Part shown: piece after piece, positions 17,579 through 23,216 of the stretch
Numbering within the stretch: the stretch's first letter is position 1
How the letters are laid out: each line of letters starts with the position of its first letter
Source: Pseudomonas sp. ANT_H4
Lineage (GTDB): Bacteria; Pseudomonadota; Gammaproteobacteria; Pseudomonadales; Pseudomonadaceae
Direction: 5' to 3'
DNA: 58,126 nucleotides
Assembly: GCF_008369295.1 (NCBI RefSeq)
Contig: NZ_VOBG01000031.1
Location: 1-58,126, forward strand
Made by a program: the position numbers and the translations under genes
The notes under the pieces: generated by a model
Database searches by the model: none
What the model saw: only the letters and a program-made list of their open reading frames with translations
Told to the model about the DNA's origin: nothing

Positions 17579-18139
17579 ATGACCAGTAAAGTAAAGATCA
17601 CCCCACTTCCACCCATCGAGATCCTTGAGGCTCGATACAAGCTCGTAGACAGCCGTGAAGGAATTCTAACGAAGGCATATAAGGTCTCACCGAAGTCTCG
17701 TCGAGTAACATATGAAGGAAGCCTTGTAGGTTCCGTGACAAACAATAAAGGACGCCGCCAAGCTCAGGTTGAGTGGGAGGACGATACCGGACGACACATG
17801 GTCAGGGTCCAAACGAGCCGCATTGTTTACCGTATGGCTTATGGTCCATTCGATGAGGCTCTATATGTTGACCACATTGACGGTGACCCATCCCACAATC
17901 ATCCATCTAACTTGCGGACTTGCACCGCGAAGCAGAACATGCAGAACGCCAAGAGGAGAGACACTAAGGCCGATGGTCTGCCTAAAGGCATCTCCGCATA
18001 TGGGACTCAGTTTGCGGTTGATATAAACATAGGTGACGGTGATCGGGGGGTTGTCCTCTTTGAGAACATCCGAGCGGCAACCCGATACGCTGATCAGATT
18101 CGCAAGCGATTCCATGGTGAATTTGCCCGGAATGGCTGA
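17579..18139 (+). CDS. HNH endonuclease (homing type)
   Basis: A 186-residue protein with the HNH core VDHIDGDPSHNHPSNLRTC (first His at residue 99) and NMQNAKRR, as in free-standing phage HNH_3 enzymes. A C-terminal AP2-like DNA-binding segment (GISAYGTQFAVDINI, with RAATRYADQ) follows. AGGAGG precedes ATG 17579. Such enzymes cut DNA and spread themselves or neighbouring genes; some help phage packaging. In this element it could be either a selfish passenger or a processing nuclease. Confidence 0.88.
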   Translation: MTSKVKITPLPPIEILEARYKLVDSREGILTKAYKVSPKSRRVTYEGSLVGSVTNNKGRRQAQVEWEDDTGRHMVRVQTSRIVYRMAYGPFDEALYVDHIDGDPSHNHPSNLRTCTAKQNMQNAKRRDTKADGLPKGISAYGTQFAVDINIGDGDRGVVLFENIRAATRYADQIRKRFHGEFARNG

Positions 18140-18273
18140 GTACCAATCATAGATTGATGATGACTGTCAATAATAAGTTAATTCCCCCTCACTATTGTAG
18201 AGGACACCCAGAGAATAAAAATAAATATCTCTGAGAGGCCTTTCCAGATTCCTACCGTTTCCCTCAACGGCAA

Positions 18274-18306
18274 CGACCGAGACGACCGAGACGACCAGTG
18301 CGACCA
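18274..18306 (+). repeat. 9-bp tandem repeat
   Basis: Units begin at 18274, 18283, 18292 and 18301. Two perfect CGACCGAGA units are followed by CGACCAGTG and CGACCA. This could bind a protein or be slippage-derived. Confidence 0.8.
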
Positions 18307-18395
18307 CCCTCAAGGGAGGCACGCCAAGCGCTCAACCGTTCCCCGGTAATCAGACCTTAGTGTCTGGCTCCAGTAGGAAGGAGCGCAGCTTGATA

Positions 18396-18497
18396 ATGTC
18401 ACCTGTTAGTCGATGTCCATTAAGGGCGCCGCTGGGAGACCGCATACGGGATTGGGACCACCGTATGTTGCTCAAGTTGCAGGGGACCTTAACTTAA
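18396..18497 (+). CDS. Possible 33-residue ORF in the element's non-coding region
   Basis: ATG 18396 runs to TAA 18495-18497, just into the first decamer. AAGGAG lies 12 nt upstream, longer than ideal. The peptide is basic and has no recognised motif. It could equally be chance. Confidence 0.2.
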   Translation: MSPVSRCPLRAPLGDRIRDWDHRMLLKLQGTLT

Positions 18498-18586
18498 AGA
18501 TTCTTAAAGATTACTCATTGAGTAACTTTATAATTATTATCTTTAAATAATCTAATAAGAAAAGAACTTAAAGATTCTAATAGATT
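18493..18586 (+). repeat. CTTAAAGATT decamers in two tandem pairs
   Basis: Perfect copies lie at 18493-18502, 18503-18512 and 18567-18576. A degenerate copy CTAATAGATT is at 18577-18586. The 10-bp period puts each pair on one face of the helix, as expected for cooperative operators or iterons. Confidence 0.8.
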
Positions 18587-18668
18587 GTCTAAGATCATCT
18601 CAAGTTGGGGATTGGTCTTGCGACCATGATTATCCCGCTCTCTCAGTCACCTCAAAGGAGGTCGATAA

Positions 18669-18983
18669 TTGAACTTTCAATTTGTCCTCGATGATCTTAG
18701 CGCGCAGCACCAAGCGGACCTATTGACCATCGAGAAGGCCATGGGTGAGATTCCCAGATCGGCCTATGCAGTCTTTGAACTTAAAGCCTGTGGTCTCCGG
18801 TTCCACCGTGGTCTTGAAGATGCCCTTGAGTTCCTGAAGACCAGACTATCAGCGTTCCACTTGGTCCCCCTTGAGATGCTCCTTGAGTCCACTGGGTTCG
18901 ACTTGGAGACGCTCGTCAAGCTCGTCAAGCGTGTCCCCGTGATCCTCAAAGCTCGTCCCAGTGGTGCTAACCACACCCAGTAA
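18669..18983 (+). CDS. Hypothetical element protein with TTG start
   Basis: A 104-residue, mainly helical, soluble protein (FQFVLDDLSAQHQADLLTIE at the start). The start is a TTG, but it follows a perfect AAAGGAGGT by 6 nt, which makes it convincing. No family is recognised. It lies immediately after the decamer region and so may be the first gene transcribed from it. The 202 bp to the next gene show nothing I can name. Confidence 0.65.
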   Translation: MNFQFVLDDLSAQHQADLLTIEKAMGEIPRSAYAVFELKACGLRFHRGLEDALEFLKTRLSAFHLVPLEMLLESTGFDLETLVKLVKRVPVILKARPSGANHTQ

Positions 18984-19185
18984 CACCTCTACGTCGCCTC
19001 GTAGATCAACTTAAAGATGCCCGCTCAGGATTGCCATGTCCTGACCATCAACACACAACCAAACCCCAGAACCTATTAGTCAGTCTTGGATGATGCCCGC
19101 GTGGCTCCCTCCTTGGCCGTCTGGTCGCGTGCCTCAATGGCGCCAAGGCTGAACTAATGGGTCACCCAATAGGAGTCCCAATCCC

Positions 19186-19581
19186 ATGCTAATCAACATC
19201 ACCAATGTCCTGAAGAACGAAGTGACCATCTCCGGCCAGACCCAGAGCCGTGAGTACGTCGAGAACATCCTGCTGCCCATGCTGGTCGCCCAATGCGCCA
19301 CCGTAGTAAGCCGAAAGTTCGAGATCGTTAAGGTCTTCGATGAGGCCGGGTTGTCGCTCGATGCGATTCCCGATGTCGCCCGTGAGTACCGCCAAGACAA
19401 GTCAGAGAAGGCCCGTGAGCGTCTCCGTCAACAAGCTGAGGCCAATGCCCATGCTGAGCGTCTCCGTGAAGCTACGCCCCGTGAGCTGGCCCAATTGAAG
19501 GCCGACCGAGAAGCCCGAGCGGCTGCCATTCGAGAACAAGGTGAGCGCATCCGTGCTGCCTCTCGTAACTCCGGCTGGTAA
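19186..19581 (+). CDS. Charged helical protein preceding the capsid-like gene (possible scaffold)
   Basis: A 131-residue protein. The first 75 residues are mixed; the rest is a highly charged Arg/Glu/Ala-rich helix that should form a coiled coil (for example EKARERLRQQAEANAHAERL). AGGAG lies 10 nt before ATG 19186. It ends 58 bp before the capsid-like gene. In tailed phages the gene just before the major capsid often encodes a helical scaffold, so that role is a guess from position and composition only. Confidence 0.6.
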   Translation: MLINITNVLKNEVTISGQTQSREYVENILLPMLVAQCATVVSRKFEIVKVFDEAGLSLDAIPDVAREYRQDKSEKARERLRQQAEANAHAERLREATPRELAQLKADREARAAAIREQGERIRAASRNSGW

Positions 19582-19639
19582 CAGCACCTCGACATCTACA
19601 ACTTCATCCCCCTTCAACTAATTCAGGAGAAACAATCCC

Positions 19640-20644
19640 ATGCGCCTACCTAACCAATACGTGAAACCGACTTCCCATTACTCGACCATCTTTGATGATC
19701 AGAACGGGTCAATCCGCTTCAACACTGCTGACATCCGCGCTGAGAACGAAGCGGCCACCGATGTGTCCGTCTACGTGGAAGCCCTGACCGATGGCCTCGA
19801 CGAGTACCTTAACAGTGACGAATGGCGCGAAGAGGCTGCTGAGAGAACCCCTTGCGAGTTCCGTCCGGCTGGCTCTGATGCCACGGGTCAGCAAATCATT
19901 ACCATGGCTGATCGCTCTGTCACCTTCGACCCTCGCAAGAACTGGGACAACAAGACCATCTCGAAGGGCGAAGTCCTGGCCGGGTCTGTGATCTTCACCG
20001 AGCCCACCGATAAAGCCTTGGTCATCAGCCACCGCTTCACCATCCTCGACCACACCCTGTTGGCAGGCTTCACCGAGGGCTCCATGAACCAGACCGCTGA
20101 GAAGCTGTTGCGGGACATCGAGTTCCTTGCCGCTGGCAAGATCGCTTCAATCCTGTCTACCGCTCCATCCACTGAGACCAAGCCAGCGACCAAGCCAACC
20201 GGCAAGCCTGTAGAGATCGCAGAGGACCTGATCGACATCTTGACGATGAACATCAACCAGACTGTGGGCACCTCGTTGGGTGACTTCGTGGTCCTGCTCC
20301 CTGTGTCGCTGGTGGCCGTTCTTGAGCGGGCTGCTCAACGAGCTGGCGTAGCGGACATCGAAGCCCTGATCGGCGCCTCTGTGCAACCATACGCTGGTAC
20401 TGACTATGGTCTGTTCCTGTTACCTAAGATGTTCACCTCGCTGAGCTACCGCGAAGGTCGTAACGGTGACGTGTGGAAGATCGAAGCGACCCGCAACGGT
20501 GCCCACCAGTGCTGGGACGTTGAGATCATGGCTGTCGTGGACATCGTTGCTAATGGCAAGGTCCGTGTGAAGCTGAGCGCTGATGGCCTCCAGACCGAGG
20601 ATGTGGCCTTCCCGATGATCACCCGTATCACGCTGACTGCCTAA
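19640..20644 (+). CDS. Putative major capsid-like protein
   Basis: A 334-residue soluble protein. A linker rich in Thr, Pro and Lys (about 170-190) separates the halves. The C-terminal part (FVVLLPVSLVAVLERAAQ, then IGASVQPYAGTDYGLFLLP, then a beta-rich end) resembles the order in HK97/P22-type coat proteins, where a sampled P-domain is followed by an A-domain strand. Codons are strongly biased to GGT, CGT and GCT, suggesting high expression. AGGAG precedes ATG 19640. The assignment is by pattern only; another structural protein is possible. Confidence 0.45.
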   Translation: MRLPNQYVKPTSHYSTIFDDQNGSIRFNTADIRAENEAATDVSVYVEALTDGLDEYLNSDEWREEAAERTPCEFRPAGSDATGQQIITMADRSVTFDPRKNWDNKTISKGEVLAGSVIFTEPTDKALVISHRFTILDHTLLAGFTEGSMNQTAEKLLRDIEFLAAGKIASILSTAPSTETKPATKPTGKPVEIAEDLIDILTMNINQTVGTSLGDFVVLLPVSLVAVLERAAQRAGVADIEALIGASVQPYAGTDYGLFLLPKMFTSLSYREGRNGDVWKIEATRNGAHQCWDVEIMAVVDIVANGKVRVKLSADGLQTEDVAFPMITRITLTA

Positions 20645-20873
20645 GGGATTCCCTTAGATGCCCCGTAAGGCCGACCTAATGAAGGATCGGCTGGGGCGCT
20701 ATCAGACGATGTGCAGATTTGCATATCACTTCACCTATCGCCCATCGCTGGGCATTCAACCATCAGAGTCTTTCTGATTGCTCCTTGTGCCACTCGCCAG
20801 AACCCTTGTTGTGGGTCTCTGAGCTGGCCTGTGGGAGCGAACTCAGGGGGCAATCAAAAGGAGTCACAACACT

Positions 20874-21593
20874 ATGCTGACCAACACCGTAACCATGACC
20901 ACCATTGAGATCGCTGAGCTGACTGGCAAGGCCCACAAGAACGTCCTTGCGGATGCCCGTAAGGTAATCGAGATAACTCGGCTCAAATCTCAGCCGTGTT
21001 CAAATAATGACCAACCCTTGGGATACTCCGAGGCGACCTACCGGGATGGTCGGAACGCTGAGCGGCCTATGCTGGTCCTCGATAAGCACCTGACCTTCAC
21101 CTTGATCACCGGCTATGACACGGGTCTACGTCATACAGTCGTGGGTCGATGGATTGAACTTGAGGCTCAGGCCAATCCGGGCTTCCTCGCGGAGACCATC
21201 AAGGACACCCTCGACACTCTCCAAGCGCGAGTCAATGCAATGGCCCCAGCCTATGACGAACACGTCCGCAAAGGCCGCACAGTTGGCTATAGCTGGCGTG
21301 AAGCCTGCCGCCTCGCTGACATCGACCACCCTGACAAACTACTGGCCTTGCTGATCACCCAAGGGAAAGCCCGTAAGACCCTTTCAGGTCACACCGAGCT
21401 TCACCCCGACTATCACGCAAAGGGCTTCGTGAAGGCTGTTAAACCGACCAACCTGATTACCCAATCCAATGGCGGTCACCTGTTCAAGATCACCAGCAAG
21501 GGTCTCACTGAGTGGCTCAAGGCCAAGGCTGGGGAGATGAACAAGGCTGTTGCGTTCGCTGGTGTTGACCAATGGGGCCGACCCATCAAGTAA
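20874..21593 (+). CDS. Rha-family phage regulatory protein
   Basis: A 239-residue protein with an N-terminal Rha domain (about 8-100): MTTIEIAELTGKAHKNVLAD, then RDGRNAERPMLVLDKHLTF and LITGYD...RHTVVGRWIELE. The C-terminal part (about 140-239) looks like an antirepressor DNA-binding or KilAC-like domain. Rha proteins alter prophage induction and phage growth. AAGGAG is 10 nt before ATG 20874; a second in-frame ATG is at 20895. The gap before it (20645-20873) holds only a weak hairpin after the capsid-like gene. Confidence 0.85.
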   Translation: MLTNTVTMTTIEIAELTGKAHKNVLADARKVIEITRLKSQPCSNNDQPLGYSEATYRDGRNAERPMLVLDKHLTFTLITGYDTGLRHTVVGRWIELEAQANPGFLAETIKDTLDTLQARVNAMAPAYDEHVRKGRTVGYSWREACRLADIDHPDKLLALLITQGKARKTLSGHTELHPDYHAKGFVKAVKPTNLITQSNGGHLFKITSKGLTEWLKAKAGEMNKAVAFAGVDQWGRPIK

Positions 21594-21609
21594 CCTTTAG
21601 GAGAACCCA

Positions 21610-21690
21610 ATGGACAAGCTACAGGCTGCCTATCTGGTCTGTGCGGCTGTCCATTTGGTCATCTGGCTGTGGTCGCATAGGTCCCGATGA
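21610..21690 (+). CDS. 26-residue single-span membrane peptide
   Basis: The frame MDKLQAAYLVCAAVHLVIWL plus a short basic tail forms one transmembrane helix ending in Arg/Ser residues. TTTAGGAG lies just upstream, 7 nt before ATG 21610, and starts 4 nt after the Rha stop codon, so translation would follow Rha. It is too short for ordinary gene finders. Possible roles are a minimal lysis-like, toxin-like or membrane-anchoring peptide; none is shown. Confidence 0.5.
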   Translation: MDKLQAAYLVCAAVHLVIWLWSHRSR

Positions 21691-21916
21691 GAAAATACAG
21701 AAAATTTGGGAATGACCACCTCATTGCTACTACAGGCCGAGGTTCCCCCGTGTGCCTTCGCATAGGTCCTCGCGGGCGCCATAAGGACCCTCGCAGGCGG
21801 ACGATAAGGACCCCAAGCGATGGGACAAAGGTGCGCCAAACCTGTGACAAAAGCTCTGGACAGGCTGATTGGCAGCTCCCTACAATCGGGTCTTCCTGAC
21901 CTCTTCAGGGATTACT
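21691..21916. other. Non-coding right end of the element
   Basis: No gene is supported. The segment has three near-repeats of an (A)AGGACC/AGGTCC motif (near 21763, 21783 and 21807) between the membrane peptide and the stop of tesA. These could be recombination arm sites or remnants. Confidence 0.4.
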
Positions 21917-22522
21917 TCAAAGCAACGGCTTCAGCATCGGCCAGACGTTATCCAACAGCCGAGACTGAGCTTCAGCAGTAGGGTGAATTCCATCACTCTG
22001 AACCATGGAAGGCACGCCACCTATGCCCTCCAGCAAGAAAGGCACCAAGGGAATGTCATTCTCTTTGGCTACTTGAGGGAACACTTCAGCGAAAGCAGTC
22101 GTGTAGCGAACACCGTAATTTGGCGGTAAGCGCATACCCAAAAGCAGCACCTTGGCCCCCGCCTTCTTCGACTGCTGAATCATGCCCGCAAGGTTTTGTT
22201 GCAATTGCGTTGGCAACTGACCACGCAGGCCATCGTTGCCCCCCAGCTCAAGGATCACCAGGTCCGGCTTATGCTCTGCAAGCGCCGCGGGTAGCCGCGC
22301 CAGGCCTCCGGCACTGGTGTCGCCACTGATGGACGCATTGACCACCTTGTCGTCGAAACCTTCGCTCTTGAGCCGCTGCTCCAACAACGCGACCCACCCT
22401 TTGCTGGTATCCAGGCCGAAACCGGCACTGATACTATCGCCAACGATCAGGACTGTACCCGCCGCTGCGTTCTGGGCCATGCACATCAGGGCCAGGCCAG
22501 CACTCAAAAACCACATTCGCAT
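21917..22522 (-). CDS. tesA: TesA, periplasmic SGNH-type thioesterase/esterase (chimeric)
   Basis: The 201-residue protein has a signal peptide (1-21), nucleophile block GDSIS with Ser30, GGNDGLRG block, and DGIHP with Asp177 and His180, so the triad is complete. TesA acts as a multifunctional thioesterase, arylesterase and lysophospholipase. GGAG lies 6 nt before ATG 22522. The 5' half (codons 1 to about 106) is chromosomal; the 3' half beyond the att core is supplied by the element. The start is only 10 bp from the divergent ybbA start. Confidence 0.93.
   Translation of the reverse strand: MRMWFLSAGLALMCMAQNAAAGTVLIVGDSISAGFGLDTSKGWVALLEQRLKSEGFDDKVVNASISGDTSAGGLARLPAALAEHKPDLVILELGGNDGLRGQLPTQLQQNLAGMIQQSKKAGAKVLLLGMRLPPNYGVRYTTAFAEVFPQVAKENDIPLVPFLLEGIGGVPSMVQSDGIHPTAEAQSRLLDNVWPMLKPLL
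22189..22206. repeat. att core, right (inside intact tesA)
   Basis: GCAAGGTTTTGTTGCAAT, differing from the left copy in one base, covers codons about 106-111 of tesA. TesA coding continues on both sides here. Confidence 0.8.
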
Positions 22523-22532
22523 CGGACTCTCC

Positions 22533-23216
22533 ATGGGCGCAAGCATTCTCACTGCGCGGAACCTTAGCAAAGTGGTTCCCAGCGCGGAAGGTGAACTGAC
22601 CATCCTGCACGAACTGAGCCTGGAACTGAACAAGGGCGATAGCCTGGCTATCGTCGGAAGCTCAGGTTCCGGCAAATCCACTCTCCTGGGCCTGCTAGCC
22701 GGCCTCGACCTGCCCAGCAGTGGCGAAGTCACGCTTGCCGGGCTTGCCCTGAGCACCCTGGACGAAGACCAGCGCGCACGCATCAGGGCCGAACACGTTG
22801 GCTTTGTATTCCAGTCGTTCCAATTGCTGGACAGCCTCAACGCCCTGGAAAACGTCATGCTGCCTCTGGAACTGGACGGCCGCAAAGATGCCCGAGAACG
22901 CGCCAGACACCTGCTGGAGCGCGTCGGCCTGGGCCAGCGCCTGACCCACTCCCCGCGCCAGCTCTCCGGTGGCGAGCAACAGCGGGTCGCCATTGCCCGG
23001 GCTTTCGCCGCCGAACCGGACGTGCTGTTTGCCGACGAACCCACCGGCAACCTCGACAGCCATACCGGCGAGCGCATCAGCGATCTGCTGTTCGAACTCA
23101 ATAAAGAGAACGGTACAACCCTGGTGCTGGTGACCCACGACGAGCGTCTGGCCCATCGCTGCCGACGCCTGATCCGCCTTGAAGCCGGCCTGATGGTCGC
23201 CCCCCTGGAGCCTTGA
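22533..23216 (+). CDS. ybbA: ABC transporter ATP-binding protein YbbA-like
   Basis: A 227-residue LolD/MacB-type ATPase with Walker A GSSGSGKST, Q-loop FVFQSFQLLD, signature LSGGEQQRVAIARA, Walker B VLFADEPTGNLD and the switch His in VTHD. It pairs with the FtsX-type permease encoded next: the stop TGA and the next ATG share one base, showing tight coupling. In E. coli the same ybbA-ybbP pair also lies divergent from tesA. The transported substrate is unknown. Confidence 0.92.
   Translation: MGASILTARNLSKVVPSAEGELTILHELSLELNKGDSLAIVGSSGSGKSTLLGLLAGLDLPSSGEVTLAGLALSTLDEDQRARIRAEHVGFVFQSFQLLDSLNALENVMLPLELDGRKDARERARHLLERVGLGQRLTHSPRQLSGGEQQRVAIARAFAAEPDVLFADEPTGNLDSHTGERISDLLFELNKENGTTLVLVTHDERLAHRCRRLIRLEAGLMVAPLEP

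Larger units (their letters stand above)
18140..18668. promoter_or_regulatory. Repeat-rich non-coding region of the element (candidate origin or control region)
   Basis: The 529 bp hold no convincing gene. They contain 9-bp-period repeats at 18274-18306, an inverted repeat CATACGG/CCGTATG at 18443-18467, a palindrome TTACTCATTGAGTAA at 18511-18525, and CTTAAAGATT decamers in an AT-rich stretch at 18490-18600. An AT-rich stretch with repeats resembles a replication origin or a multi-operator promoter. No Rep protein is visible, so which one is unclear. Confidence 0.5.
15500..22206. mobile_element. About 6.7-kb integrated phage-like or satellite-like element in tesA
   Basis: The element is bounded by two copies of an 18-bp core inside tesA and begins with a tyrosine integrase 46 bp from the left core. 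All its recognisable genes lie on the plus strand: integrase, small protein, HNH endonuclease, small protein, charged protein, capsid-like protein, Rha regulator and a 26-residue membrane peptide. A 290-bp replacement tesA 3' half closes the right end. There is no terminase, portal, tail, lysis or replication gene I can see, so it is a satellite, a new minimal element or a decayed prophage. Confidence 0.85.

Noticed and set aside
18274..18306. CRISPR-like array
   Set aside because: The units are 9 bp and contiguous, with no spacers and no cas genes nearby.
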